A stretch of 64,000 nt of DNA from Microbacterium sp. USTB-Y (GCF_023703415.1 NZ_JAGMTU010000008.1:1-64000); one strand, 5' to 3'; counted from the stretch's first letter, positions 41,194 to 50,379 are shown. Numbers and translations: made by a program. Notes: a model not told the origin generated them from the sequence alone.

Positions 41194-42426
41194 TCAGTCC
41201 AGCTCCATCACGTCGACGAGGTCGCCGACCTGAACCTCCGCCACCTCGGCGGGCACCACGGCGTAGGCCCGCGCACCGGCGAGGCCGACCGTGAGATGCG
41301 AGCCGGATCCGCCCCGCGTCGCGGGAACGACCGTGTCGTCCACGATCACTGCGGGCAGGTACTGACGGCGGCCGCGCGGCGCGCGCCAGGCGGCGCCCGC
41401 GGGGATGCGCCGCACGGGGCGGAGGATCTCCGCTCGCCCCTGCATCCGCAGCAGCGCCGGGCGCACGAACGTCTCGAACGACACCGCGGCGCTGACCGGG
41501 TTCCCCGGCAGCCCGAACAGCAGCATGCCCTCGGCGATGACTCCGAACGCCTGCGGCTTGCCGGGCTGCATGGCGACGGCGACGAACTCCATCGCCTCGC
41601 CCATGCTCAGCCGCACGGCCTCGTACGCCCCGGCGCTCACCCCGCCGGAGAAGATCACCACGTCGGCCCCGAGCGTCGCGGCACGGGCCGCGGCCTCCGC
41701 GGGCCCGTCCCCGTCGTCGCCGACGACCTCGCGCAGCACGACCTCGGCTCCGGTCTCCGCCGCGAGCCCGGCGAGCAGGAGTCCGTTGGACTCGGGGATC
41801 TGCCCGCGCCGCAGCGGCGACCCCGGTGCGACCAGCTCGGATCCGGTCGACACGACGGCGACCCGCGGCCGGGGCGCGACCGGGACCTCGGCGATCCCGA
41901 CCGACGCGAGTGCGGACAGCTGCCGCGGGCCGAGCAGCGTGCCGGCGGGCAGCACGACCGCCCCGGCCGCCGCGTCGCTCCCGGCCCGGCGCACGTGGGC
42001 TCCGGCCGCGGCCGGCGCCCGAAGCACCACGGCCGTGTTCAGAGAATCGGCGAGCCCGCCCTCCGTGTCCTCGAAGGGCACGATCGTGTCGGCCTCGGTG
42101 GGCAGCGCGGACCCCGTCATGATCCGCACGGCGCAGCCCGGCGCGAGAGGCGGGTCCTCGGGGCTCCCCGCCGGCAGATCCGCGGTCACCCGCAGGGTCA
42201 CGGGGGCGTCCTCCGCGGCGCCCGCGACGTCGGCGAAGCGCACCGCGAAGCCGTCCATCGCGGAGTTGTCGAACGCCGGCACGGGGTTCCCGGCGATCGC
42301 GTCGACCGCGAGCGTGCGCCCGCCGGCCCGATCCAGCGGCAGCGTCTCCGCCGGGCGGGGGCGCACCGCCGCGAGCACCCGCTCCTGCTGCTCCTCGACC
42401 GTGCGGAAGGTGGTGCCGTCGCTCAT
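41194..42426 (-). CDS. moeA: molybdopterin molybdotransferase
   Basis: 410 aa, inserts molybdate into adenylylated molybdopterin. PAFDNSAMDGFAVR (about 53-66) and TGSALPTEADTIVP (about 108-121) are the MoeA signatures. VVIFSGGVSAG and LFGLPGNPVSA mark the MoaB-like domain. The C-terminal beta domain is complete. GAGGAG lies 6 nt before the ATG. It heads the moeA-mobA-DUF6457 operon. Confidence 0.95.
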   Translation of the reverse strand: MSDGTTFRTVEEQQERVLAAVRPRPAETLPLDRAGGRTLAVDAIAGNPVPAFDNSAMDGFAVRFADVAGAAEDAPVTLRVTADLPAGSPEDPPLAPGCAVRIMTGSALPTEADTIVPFEDTEGGLADSLNTAVVLRAPAAAGAHVRRAGSDAAAGAVVLPAGTLLGPRQLSALASVGIAEVPVAPRPRVAVVSTGSELVAPGSPLRRGQIPESNGLLLAGLAAETGAEVVLREVVGDDGDGPAEAAARAATLGADVVIFSGGVSAGAYEAVRLSMGEAMEFVAVAMQPGKPQAFGVIAEGMLLFGLPGNPVSAAVSFETFVRPALLRMQGRAEILRPVRRIPAGAAWRAPRGRRQYLPAVIVDDTVVPATRGGSGSHLTVGLAGARAYAVVPAEVAEVQVGDLVDVMELD

Positions 42427-42521
42427 GCGCGCTCCTCGTCGTGACCGAGTCCGTCGTGTGGTTCGAGGCTACCGGGCGGTCCGCCGGGCGTGCCGCAGCC
42501 GCGGGCCCCGGACACCGTCCC

Positions 42522-42580
42522 GCGCGGTGGGCCGGCCCCGGGCGCCGGCCCACCGCGCACCCGTGCACCGGCCCACCGCG
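42522..42580. promoter_or_regulatory. 14-bp hairpin plus extra arm between moeA and radA
   Basis: GCGCGGTGGGCCGG (42522-42535) / CCGGCCCACCGCGC (42545-42558), with a second copy of the right arm at 42567-42580. It lies between divergent genes, where a terminator would not be expected. It may act on the moeA or radA transcript; unknown. Confidence 0.45.
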
Positions 42581-42614
42581 CTCGCACGTCGGCGCCCCCG
42601 GCTAGCCTGAATCC

Positions 42615-43982
42615 ATGGCATCCCGGAAACCCTCCGCCCCCGCGTACGTCTGCACCGAGTGCGGGTGGACGACCGCCAAGTGGGTGGGCCGGTGCGGCGA
42701 ATGCCAGCAGTGGGGCACGGTCGCCGAGCAGGCGGCGCAGGCCGGGATCGTGCGCCGCGTCGAGGCGACGGCGCCCGCGGCCGGACGGCAGGCGCGCCCG
42801 ATCACGTCGCTCACCTCGCAGGAGTCGCCGCGGCGTTCGAGCGGGGTCGCCGAGTTCGACCGGGTGCTGGGCGGCGGCATCGTCCCGGGCGCGGCGATCC
42901 TGCTGAGCGGGGAGCCGGGCGTCGGCAAGTCGACGCTGCTGCTCGAGGTCGCGGCCGCGGGCGCGCGTGCCGGCCGGCGCGTGCTGTACGCGAGCGGCGA
43001 GGAGTCGACCGCGCAGGTGCGGCTGCGCGCCGAGCGCACCGGAGCGCTGCACGACGAGCTCTACCTGGCCGCCGAGACCGATCTCGGCACGATCCTCGGG
43101 CACATCGACGAGGTCTCCCCGGAACTCGTGATCGTCGACTCCGTGCAGACGGTCGCGTCGGCGCTGTCCGACGGCGCCGCCGGGCAGCCCGCGCAGGTGC
43201 GGGAGGTGGCCGCGGCGCTCATCCGGGTGGCGAAGGAGCGGGATCTGCCCATCGTCATCGTCGGCCACGTCACCAAGGACGGCCAGGTCGCCGGGCCCCG
43301 GATCCTGGAGCACCTCGTCGACGTCGTCTGCCACTTCGAGGGCGACCGGCAGACGTCGCTACGCTTCATCCGGGCGCTCAAGAACCGCTTCGGGCCGACC
43401 GACGAGGTCGGCTGCTTCGAGATGACCGGATCCGGGATCGCCGAGGTGCCGGATCCGTCGAGCCTGTTCCTCTCCCGCGGACGCCCCGAACCGGGCACCT
43501 GCGTCGCGATCGCCCTGGAGGGGCGGCGCGCGATGCCGGTCGAGGTGCAGGCGCTGACCATCCCCACGCAGGCCCCCAACCCCCGTCGCGTGGTGAACGG
43601 GCTGGACTCGTCGCGCGTCGCCATGGTGCTCGCCGTGCTCGAGCGGCGGGCGGGCATCAAGACGAGCGACAAGGACGTCTACGTGTCGACCGTCGGCGGC
43701 GTGCGGTTCACCGAGCCGGCCGCCGACCTCGCGATCGCGATCGCGGTGGCCGGATCCCTCACGAACGACGCGGTGCCGCGCACGGTCGCGGCCGTGGGCG
43801 AATTGAGCCTGGCCGGCGAGGTCCGCGCGGTCACCCAGGCGTCGCAGCGCCGCTCCGAGGCCGCCCGGCTCGGCTATGCGCAGGTCGTCGACGACCGCTC
43901 GGCGACCCTGCGCGGCGCGCTCGGCGACGTCAGGGCGCACCGCGCACCGCGCCGCCTGGACGACGAGGTGCCCGCGTTCTGA
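42615..43982 (+). CDS. radA: DNA repair protein RadA
   Basis: 455 aa, branch-migration ATPase in recombination. N-terminal zinc finger Cys13, Cys16, Cys27, Cys30. RecA-like core with Walker A GEPGVGKST (99-107) and the RadA-specific KNRFG (256-260). The C-terminal Lon-protease-like domain (about 290-440) lacks a catalytic Ser/Lys, as usual. The ATG is 6 nt after TAGCCT (42603-42608), so leaderless. Confidence 0.97.
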   Translation: MASRKPSAPAYVCTECGWTTAKWVGRCGECQQWGTVAEQAAQAGIVRRVEATAPAAGRQARPITSLTSQESPRRSSGVAEFDRVLGGGIVPGAAILLSGEPGVGKSTLLLEVAAAGARAGRRVLYASGEESTAQVRLRAERTGALHDELYLAAETDLGTILGHIDEVSPELVIVDSVQTVASALSDGAAGQPAQVREVAAALIRVAKERDLPIVIVGHVTKDGQVAGPRILEHLVDVVCHFEGDRQTSLRFIRALKNRFGPTDEVGCFEMTGSGIAEVPDPSSLFLSRGRPEPGTCVAIALEGRRAMPVEVQALTIPTQAPNPRRVVNGLDSSRVAMVLAVLERRAGIKTSDKDVYVSTVGGVRFTEPAADLAIAIAVAGSLTNDAVPRTVAAVGELSLAGEVRAVTQASQRRSEAARLGYAQVVDDRSATLRGALGDVRAHRAPRRLDDEVPAF

Positions 43983-44004
43983 CGCACCGCGTCCGGATCC
44001 GGGT

Positions 44005-44412
44005 TCAGGCCTCCAGCGCGCGCAGCAGCTCTGCGGGCGGGGCCTGCATCGGATGCGGGCCGGCGATGTCGAGGAACACGGTGGTGATCACGTCGCGATG
44101 CGCGGCGAGGAACGACCGCAGCCATGCCGGGGAGTAGATGCCCACGCCGGGCGGGAGATTGGCCGGCTTGTGGGTCGCGTCGCTGAACAGCAGCAGCGCG
44201 ACGTCGCCCGTGGACGGATCCCGGTAGGTCCACACCTCCCCGCCGTCGAGCGGGTTGTCCCTGGCGCCGGGCCGGATGAGCGGCACCACGGTGTTGCCGT
44301 TGCGCAGGGCGAGGGCGACCGCCGCCATGTCCTGCTTCTCGAGCGCCTGGGCGAGGGCCTCGGAACGGAAGTCCGAGGCGGCGGGCTTCTTCTTCGACTT
44401 CTTCGCGGCCAT
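44005..44412 (-). CDS. SseB-like domain protein
   Basis: 135 aa. A Lys-rich N-terminus (AAKKSKKKP) is followed by a region like the SseB N-terminal domain (VVPLIRPG, WTYRDPSTGDVALLLFSD). Function unknown in actinobacteria. Leaderless start: TAAGGT, 6 nt, ATG. It converges with radA (22 bp). Confidence 0.65.
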   Translation of the reverse strand: MAAKKSKKKPAASDFRSEALAQALEKQDMAAVALALRNGNTVVPLIRPGARDNPLDGGEVWTYRDPSTGDVALLLFSDATHKPANLPPGVGIYSPAWLRSFLAAHRDVITTVFLDIAGPHPMQAPPAELLRALEA

Positions 44413-44691
44413 CGTTCCACCTTACGAGAGGACGACGAGTCCCGCGGAGGGAGAAGAGAGGAGGGCCCCTTCGTCAATCGCTTGGGGACAGATGACGGAG
44501 AGGCCCTCGTGCCTTCGAAGACGGACGACGATGCGCTGGGGACGCTGAGTTGTCGAAGCCACTGGGGATGGCGAACCCGTCAAGATCTCGAAGACTTCCT
44601 CTATGGTATCCCAAAGGAAGCGCGGGGGCGACCGTTTTCCACCAGATGCGCAGATTCGGGCACGCCCGCGCGCGTCGCGGGGGCGACAGCG
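44413..44691. other. 279-bp gap with no gene
   Basis: It holds the 44412 gene's -10 (TAAGGT, minus strand, 44419-44424). A short hairpin CTTCCT (44595-44600) / AGGAAG (44615-44620) sits in a locally less GC-rich stretch. I see no RNA gene or ORF I can support; no clear terminator for the gene ending at 44692. Confidence 0.4.
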
Positions 44692-45366
44692 TCAGTTCAG
44701 GAGGAACTGCACGGCGCCGGCGCTCTGGAATCCGCCGATCGCCACGGTGAGGCGGTAGGAGGCGCCGCCCCCTGGCGCGCGCTGACGGTCCGTCGCCTCG
44801 CAGGTGTCGACGCTCGAGCGCGTCCGGTCCCACACGACGGGCGTCGAGCTCGTGATCGTCGCCCCGGCCTTGATGGTCTGGATCGCATCGCTCGGGGTCT
44901 GCTGGCAGTCGGTGGAGCGCCACCAGGTGTCGTTGCCGCTCGTGATCGTGAACACCTGGGTCGTCGTGCCGACGTTCATCGTGCAGTCCTTGGCGCTGCT
45001 GTTCGTCAGTGAGATCGACAGCTGCGGGTTCTGGTCGGCCGCGTAGCTGTCGTGGTCGGTCACCGCCGTCACCTTCACCTCGGACGCGGTGCACGGCACC
45101 GGACCGGCGTCGGCGGTGCTGGTGGGCGCCGGCGTCGCATCGGCGGCCGGACTCGGATCGGCGGTGGGATCCGGCGCGGCCGACGGAGAGGCGGTCCGGG
45201 AGGCCGAGGTCGACGCACTCGGAGTCGAGCCGGGGGTCGGGCCGGATCCGGCCCGCGCCACGAGCGCCCAGACGAGCGCGATGAGCAGGGCGAGCACGAC
45301 GATGACGACCCCGAGCACGACGATCCGACGGCGGCGATAGACGGCGGCGGACTGGCGAGGGGTCAT
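44692..45366 (-). CDS. membrane-anchored extracytoplasmic protein, unknown
   Basis: 224 aa. Short cytoplasmic tail (RQSAAVYRRRR), one membrane helix (about 15-39), a Ser/Thr/Ala/Pro-rich linker (about 42-85), then an extracellular beta-type domain with four Cys (PCTAS, KDCTM, TDCQQ, DTCEA) that probably form two disulfides. It resembles conserved actinobacterial proteins of unknown role. Leaderless: TAACCT, 6 nt, ATG. Confidence 0.65.
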   Translation of the reverse strand: MTPRQSAAVYRRRRIVVLGVVIVVLALLIALVWALVARAGSGPTPGSTPSASTSASRTASPSAAPDPTADPSPAADATPAPTSTADAGPVPCTASEVKVTAVTDHDSYAADQNPQLSISLTNSSAKDCTMNVGTTTQVFTITSGNDTWWRSTDCQQTPSDAIQTIKAGATITSSTPVVWDRTRSSVDTCEATDRQRAPGGGASYRLTVAIGGFQSAGAVQFLLN

Positions 45367-45428
45367 GCTTCCAGGTTATGCGGCGCGCCCTGCGGGACCC
45401 TGGACGCCGCCCCGGATCGACGGCAGGG

Positions 45429-45929
45429 TCACAGCTGCTTGAGCATCCGGGTGTTGCCGAGCGTGTTCGGCTTCACGTGCGCGAGGTCGAGGAACTCGGC
45501 CACGCCCTCGTCGCCGCTGCGCAGGAGCTGGGTGTAGACGTCGGGATCCACGACCTGCTCCCCGATGGGCGAGAAGCCCCGGCGCTCGAAGAAGGGCACC
45601 TCGAAGGTCAGGCAGAACAGGCGGCTGAGGCCGAGGACCTTCGCGTGCGCCTCGAGCTGGTCGACGATGGCCCGGCCGACGCCGTGGTGCTTCCACTCCT
45701 CCTGCACGAGCAGGGTGCGCACCTCGCCGAGGTCCTCCCACATGACGTGCAGGGCGCCGCAGCCGATGAGCACGCCGTCGGCCTCCGCGACCACGAACTC
45801 CTGCACGGCGCCGTAGAGCACCGCGATGTCCTTGCCGAGCAGGATCCGTCGCTCCACGAGCGGCTCCAGCAGCGCGTAGATGCCCTGGACGTCACCGGCC
45901 CGCGCGGGCCGGACGAGATAGTCGCTCAT
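45429..45929 (-). CDS. GNAT amino-acid N-acetyltransferase (short ArgA/NAGS type)
   Basis: 166 aa. Acetyl-CoA-binding loop EEWKHHGVGRAIVDQLE (about 77-93). GNAT fold with ARAGDVQGIYALLEPLVERRILLGKD at the start, as in the short N-acetylglutamate synthases of actinobacteria. It likely makes N-acetylglutamate for arginine synthesis. FFERRGFSP is also typical. TAGGCT lies 6 nt before the ATG. Confidence 0.85.
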   Translation of the reverse strand: MSDYLVRPARAGDVQGIYALLEPLVERRILLGKDIAVLYGAVQEFVVAEADGVLIGCGALHVMWEDLGEVRTLLVQEEWKHHGVGRAIVDQLEAHAKVLGLSRLFCLTFEVPFFERRGFSPIGEQVVDPDVYTQLLRSGDEGVAEFLDLAHVKPNTLGNTRMLKQL

Positions 45930-45972
45930 CCCTCCAGCCTACGACCGCAGCCTCGTGCGGCCGAGGACGACG

Positions 45973-46014
45973 CGGCCCCGCCGCCCTGCTCTCGGGAGCG
46001 GGGCGGCGGGGCCG
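45973..46014 (-). terminator. strong hairpin terminator of the amidohydrolase/Rieske operon
   Basis: CGGCCCCGCCGCCC (45973-45986) / GGGCGGCGGGGCCG (46001-46014) with an inner GCTC-TCGG-GAGC: 18 pairs in total, 20 bp beyond the Rieske gene stop. Confidence 0.85.
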
Positions 46015-46033
46015 GAGGAGTCCGCGGGTCGCG

Positions 46034-46423
46034 TCAGACCGTGACGATCACATCGTCGGCGTCGACGCGGACCGGGATCGGACGCAGCCCGACGCGGTGA
46101 TCCGCGGGGTGCTTGCCGGTGAGGATGTCGAACTCGAACCCGTGCCACGGGCACACGATGTTGCGGTCGGTGGGGTGGAACCCCGGTCCCCCGCTCTTGA
46201 GGCCGTCCTCGCCCCGCACGAGCTGCACGGTGCGCGGCATGGTCTTGCCCTGGCAGACCGGGCCGCCCTGGTGGGGGCAGACGTTGTACCAGGCCCGCAC
46301 CTCGCCGGCGTAGAAGTAGAGGCCCAGCTCGGTGCCCTCGACGTCGACGACGATCCGCTCCCGCTCCTGCAGGTCGGCGAGGCTGGCGACCACGACGTCG
46401 CGGCGGACGACCTGCGCGCTCAT
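46034..46423 (-). CDS. Rieske [2Fe-2S] ferredoxin-type protein
   Basis: 129 aa. The cluster ligands are CPHQGG (first Cys-x-His) and CPWHGFEFD (second Cys-x2-His). The spacing is long because of an insert around LVRGEDGLKSGG. It is a stand-alone soluble electron carrier, or a regulatory/electron-transfer subunit of an oxygenase; no oxygenase large subunit is in the operon. The start overlaps the stop of the 104-aa gene (ATGA). Confidence 0.88.
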   Translation of the reverse strand: MSAQVVRRDVVVASLADLQERERIVVDVEGTELGLYFYAGEVRAWYNVCPHQGGPVCQGKTMPRTVQLVRGEDGLKSGGPGFHPTDRNIVCPWHGFEFDILTGKHPADHRVGLRPIPVRVDADDVIVTV

Positions 46424-46734
46424 TCGGCCCTCCGGTACCAGATCGCCATGTCGAAGAGGTTCACGTCGGCGGCGTCCAGGAGCGCCGTGACGAGCACGAC
46501 GGTCTCGGTCGCGTTGAGCGCATCCTCGCGGATCGGCCACGCGATCTTGCCGACGCGGTCGGTCTTGGCCGAGAACAGCCGCGCGGCCGCGTAGAGCACG
46601 TCGGCGATCTGCTCGTCGGAGACCTCGGCGCCCAGCTCCGCCTCGCCGACGTGCTGCACGAGCTCGCCGAGGCGGGTGACGACGGCCGAGAGCTCGGCGA
46701 TCTCGGGGGCGGTGGTGATGGTGTTCTCAGTCAT
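46420..46734 (-). CDS. small conserved-type protein between amidohydrolase and Rieske genes
   Basis: 104 aa, mostly helical, acidic N-terminus, ending with DVNLFDMAIWYRRAE. Not recognised. Its tight coupling to both neighbours (1 bp from the amidohydrolase stop, 4-bp overlap with the Rieske start) suggests it is a subunit or accessory factor of the same enzyme system. Confidence 0.6.
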   Translation of the reverse strand: MTENTITTAPEIAELSAVVTRLGELVQHVGEAELGAEVSDEQIADVLYAAARLFSAKTDRVGKIAWPIREDALNATETVVLVTALLDAADVNLFDMAIWYRRAE

Positions 46735-46735
46735 G

Positions 46736-48001
46736 TCAGGAGATCCCGGGTCGTTCCTGGAGCACGTGCTCCGCGGAGGGCTTCTTGCGGTCGGTGGGGA
46801 GGTTGAACACGCGCGCGGCGTTCAGCCCGAGGATGTTGCGCTTGGCCTGCTCGGAGAGGAAGGGCAGGCGCGTGATGGTGGACGGCGCGTCCCAGTCCCA
46901 GTGCGGCCAGTCGGACGAGTAGAGCAGCTGGGTCTCGGCGTTGAACGACTTCATGGTCGCCTCGAGGAGCTCCATGTTCGTGCGCTCCATGGGCTGCGTG
47001 GTGTACCACATCTCCTTCATGTACTCGCTCGGCAGGCGCTTGAGCCCGGGGGCCTCGCTCGGCCGCATGAGGACCTCGTGGTCGAGGCGCTGCATGAGGA
47101 AGGGGATCCAGGCCAGGCCGCTCTCGACCCACACCATCTTGAGCTTCGGGAAGCGCTCCGGCATGGCGTTGATGATCCAGTTCGTGACGTGGATCTGGTT
47201 GTAGTGCGTGAACGAGAGCGCGTGCATCGAGAGGAACCGGTTCAGCTGCGCGAACGACGGATCCCCCCAGTGGTAGCCGGAGTGGAAGGCGAGCGGCTTG
47301 CCGCTGTCCTCGATGAGCTTGTACAGGCGCGTGTAGACGTCCGAGTGCACGGGGTTGTTGCGCGTCGAGCACACCGTGTAGCCGATGATGCCCTCGTTGT
47401 CGGCGTACTTCTCGACCAGCTCCTCGCACACCTCCGGGGTGTTGTAGGGCAGGTAGAGCATGCCCTTCAGGCGCGGGTTCGGCGGCAGGATCACCTCGGT
47501 GAGCCAGCGGTTGAACGCCCGGCCGAGGACGACCTCGACCTCGTCCTGCGGGTGCATGCCGAGCAGCAGCATCGCGCTGGGGAACACGACCTGGTAATCG
47601 AGGCCCATCGCGTCCATGCCGCGCCGGGCGGCGGTGACGAAGGGGTGCCCCTCCGTGCCCTCGACCGGCTCCTTGCGGCCCTGGTGCCCGATGCGGCCGC
47701 CGACGCTCTGGTGCGACATGCCGGGCTGGATGTTCAGGAGCGCGTTGTTGCCCGCGAAGCCGGCGTACTGGCTCATGCCCAGATCCCGCCACACGTCGTT
47801 GTCGATGAGGTCGAGCACCTCTCCCCAGAAGTGGTCCTCCGAGACGTGGGCGTCGATGTCGACGATGAAGTAGTCGTCGTAGTCGTCCCGCGCCTGCTTG
47901 GTCGCGTGGGAGAGCACGTCTCTCGTGTCCGAGCGGCCGCCGATCTCGGCGAGCTCGCGGATCCGCGGCGCGTCGGAGCGGGGGGTGGGCAGGTCACTCA
48001 T
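46736..48001 (-). CDS. amidohydrolase-2-type TIM-barrel metal-dependent hydrolase
   Basis: 421 aa. An IDAHVSEDHFW segment gives a metal-binding DxH near the N-terminus. FHSGYHWGD supplies a later His and SSDWPHWDWD the late Asp. These are features of the ACMSD/decarboxylase-like amidohydrolase group (amidohydrolase family 2). Members decarboxylate or hydrate aromatic or cyclic acids. The start is the ATG at 48001, 6 nt after AGAGGA. It lies between an ABC importer and a Rieske protein, so it probably acts on the imported compound. Confidence 0.82.
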   Translation of the reverse strand: MSDLPTPRSDAPRIRELAEIGGRSDTRDVLSHATKQARDDYDDYFIVDIDAHVSEDHFWGEVLDLIDNDVWRDLGMSQYAGFAGNNALLNIQPGMSHQSVGGRIGHQGRKEPVEGTEGHPFVTAARRGMDAMGLDYQVVFPSAMLLLGMHPQDEVEVVLGRAFNRWLTEVILPPNPRLKGMLYLPYNTPEVCEELVEKYADNEGIIGYTVCSTRNNPVHSDVYTRLYKLIEDSGKPLAFHSGYHWGDPSFAQLNRFLSMHALSFTHYNQIHVTNWIINAMPERFPKLKMVWVESGLAWIPFLMQRLDHEVLMRPSEAPGLKRLPSEYMKEMWYTTQPMERTNMELLEATMKSFNAETQLLYSSDWPHWDWDAPSTITRLPFLSEQAKRNILGLNAARVFNLPTDRKKPSAEHVLQERPGIS

Positions 48002-48027
48002 GGGCATTCCTCTCGGGCTTCGTCCGC

Positions 48028-49200
48028 TCAGTGGGCGGCGACGATCGCATCGGTCATGGTGGTCAGGTAGTCGTCGTCCGCGGGCGCCGCGGCGACCCGG
48101 TGCGGGATGACGACGGCGCGGGCGGGGTTGACGGCGAAGCCGTACCCGTCGCCCGGGCGCGGCACCGCGTCGGCGGCCATCTCGCCCGTCTCGACGCGCA
48201 CGCGCAGGGGCAGTCCGTCGGCGCGCACGAGGAGGTTGACGGCGCTGCCGAGATAGGTGGTGCGCTCGACGGCGGCGGCGAACCGCCCGGCGCCGGGCGC
48301 GAGGTCGGCGGCGGGCATGAGCCGGGCGTGCGCGGCCCGGAAGGCGACGTCGGCCCTCTCCCCCGCCGCAGCCTCGCCGGTCACGACCCCGGCGATGACG
48401 AGCGACGTCCCGTCGACCTCGACGTCGGCGATCCCGTCGCGCACCGCGCGGATCGTGCCGGGCAGGATGTTCTGGAAGCCCATGAAGTCGGCGACGTACG
48501 CCGAGTTGGGCCGGTCGTAGAGCTCGCTCGGCGTGCCGTCCTGCACGATGGCGCCCTCGCTCATCACGATGATCCGGTCGGAGAGCGTGATCGCCTCCTC
48601 CTGGTCGTGCGTGACGTAGACCGAGGTCGTCTCGAACTGGTTGTGCAGCGCGCGCACCTGCTGGCCCATCTGGTAGCGCAGCTTGGAGTCGAGGTTGGAG
48701 AGCGGCTCGTCGTAGAAGATGATGCCCGGCCGGGCGGCCAGAGCGCGGGCGAGAGCCACCCGCTGCTGCTGACCGCCCGACAGGGCGGTGACCGGACGCT
48801 TCTCGAAGTCCGCGAGCCCCACCGCGGAGAGCATGTCGGCGACGCGGGCGCGGCGCTCCGCCGCCCCCACCCGCGCGACCTTGAGCGGGTACGCGACGTT
48901 CTCCGCCACGCTCATGTGCGGCCAGAGCGCGTAGCTCTGGAACACCATGCCCACCTGCCGCTTGTCGGCCGGCACGAAGGTGCGCCGATCCGTGTCGACG
49001 ACGATGCGATCGCCCATGCTGATGCGTCCGCCGGTGGGGCGCTCGAGACCGGCCAGGCACCGCAGCGTCGTCGTCTTGCCGCAGCCCGAGGGGCCGAGCA
49101 GGGTGACGAACTCGCCGGATCCGATCGTCAGATCCAATCCGTGCAGAGCGGTCTTGCCGCCGTAGCGCTTGGTCAGTCCGGATACCTGGACCTCAGTCAT
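48028..49200 (-). CDS. ABC transporter ATP-binding protein, FbpC/PotA type
   Basis: 390 aa. Walker A GPSGCGKT (about 36-43), Q-loop, signature LSGGQQQR (about 137-144), Walker B FYDEPLSNLD. The C-terminal TOBE domain (about 290-370) is typical of iron/polyamine/phosphonate-type importers. Pairs with the permease and binding protein upstream. It energises uptake. Confidence 0.93.
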   Translation of the reverse strand: MTEVQVSGLTKRYGGKTALHGLDLTIGSGEFVTLLGPSGCGKTTTLRCLAGLERPTGGRISMGDRIVVDTDRRTFVPADKRQVGMVFQSYALWPHMSVAENVAYPLKVARVGAAERRARVADMLSAVGLADFEKRPVTALSGGQQQRVALARALAARPGIIFYDEPLSNLDSKLRYQMGQQVRALHNQFETTSVYVTHDQEEAITLSDRIIVMSEGAIVQDGTPSELYDRPNSAYVADFMGFQNILPGTIRAVRDGIADVEVDGTSLVIAGVVTGEAAAGERADVAFRAAHARLMPAADLAPGAGRFAAAVERTTYLGSAVNLLVRADGLPLRVRVETGEMAADAVPRPGDGYGFAVNPARAVVIPHRVAAAPADDDYLTTMTDAIVAAH

Positions 49201-49240
49201 GCCGATCAGTGCTCTCTCGTGTGGGGGTCGGGGCCGAGCG

Positions 49241-50359
49241 CTACTTCTTGAACTGCGTGTTGATGAAGTCGAAGTAGGGCTGGTTGAAGTCCGGGTCGGG
49301 GTTGGAGAACGGCAGGCGTCCGAGCTTGCCGAGCGCCGGTGCGCCCTGCGGTCCGGGTGCGTCCGGCGTCCAGCCGTACGAGTTGTTCTTCTCGGCGAGC
49401 GCCTTCTGCCCCTCGGGCGAGTACAGCCAGTTGATGTAGAGCTGCGCGGCGTCCGCGTGCGGGGCCTTGTTCACGATGCACATGCCGGTGCGGGACATGA
49501 AGTTGCCGCCGTCGTCGAGCGGGAAGACCGCGGCGATGGGGCCGCCCTTCGCCTTCACGTCCTCGTAGAAGCCCTGGTAGACGGCGATCCCGACCGGGAA
49601 CCGGCCGCTGGCGACGTCGGCGGGGACGTTCGGCTCGGACTGGGCGAACTGCACGTCCTGCTTCGCGAGCGCCTCGACGTAGGACTTGCCCCACTTGTCG
49701 GCGCTCTCGGGCACCATGAGCGACGTGAGGATGTAGCGGATGCCGCCCGGCACCGTCGGGTCGCCGACCGTGATCTTGCCCTTCCACTTCGGGTCGAGCA
49801 GGTCCTTCCAGTTCTGCGGGGCCTCGTCCTTCTTCACCATGTCGGTGTTGTAGACGAAGACGAAGTAGCGCATCGCGTAGTAGGTGAGGCGTCCGTCATA
49901 GTTCGACGGGATCTCGAAGCCGTCGGGCGCCGTCTTCACGTCGGCCGTGGTGCAGAGGTCGGGCTTGGCCGCCACCTGGGGCGACTCGCCGCCGTCGTAG
50001 ATGTCGGCGATGCGGTTGCCGCTCTGCGCCTCGGTCTCGATCTTCGTGATGCTCTGCGCGTCGGGCTGATCCTGCTGCACGATCTTGATCCCGGGGAACC
50101 GGTCGGTGAAGACCTTGAACAGCGCCTTCTGCGACGAGACGCTGGGGCCGTACAGGACGAGGTCGGTCTTTCCCTCCTTGACGGCCTTGCTGTACAGGTC
50201 GTTCATGTGGCTGTTGCCCGCCGCGCTCGCGCCGGGGACCTCGATCGTCTTGCCCGGGTCGGCGGCGGCGCCGCCGGAGGAGCAGGCGGTCAGGGCGGCC
50301 AGCGCGCCGACGGCCAGGGCCGCCGTCGTGAGGCGAAGGGTAGTGCGGGAGAACGTCAT
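49241..50359 (-). CDS. ABC transporter substrate-binding lipoprotein, Fe3+/thiamine-type fold
   Basis: 372 aa. Lipobox LTAC (Cys about residue 26). Family motifs DLVLYGPSVSSQKALFKVF and GRFPVGIAVYQG match the AfuA/FbpA/PotD class (solute-binding protein family 1 / thiamine-like). The usual double Tyr for iron is not obvious at the end. With a catabolic hydrolase in the operon, an organic acid or amine is likelier than iron. Two ATGs (50362, 50359); the second suits the AGAGGA spacing. Confidence 0.9.
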   Translation of the reverse strand: MTFSRTTLRLTTAALAVGALAALTACSSGGAAADPGKTIEVPGASAAGNSHMNDLYSKAVKEGKTDLVLYGPSVSSQKALFKVFTDRFPGIKIVQQDQPDAQSITKIETEAQSGNRIADIYDGGESPQVAAKPDLCTTADVKTAPDGFEIPSNYDGRLTYYAMRYFVFVYNTDMVKKDEAPQNWKDLLDPKWKGKITVGDPTVPGGIRYILTSLMVPESADKWGKSYVEALAKQDVQFAQSEPNVPADVASGRFPVGIAVYQGFYEDVKAKGGPIAAVFPLDDGGNFMSRTGMCIVNKAPHADAAQLYINWLYSPEGQKALAEKNNSYGWTPDAPGPQGAPALGKLGRLPFSNPDPDFNQPYFDFINTQFKK

Positions 50360-50379
50360 CATTCTTCCTCTCGGGTGTG

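Noticed and set aside
40203..41294. plus-strand frame after a TAGGAGG-like sequence opposite mobA
   Set aside because: The ribosome-site-like match is by chance; the protein is Arg/Ser-rich and the minus-strand mobA and DUF6457 frames are conserved.
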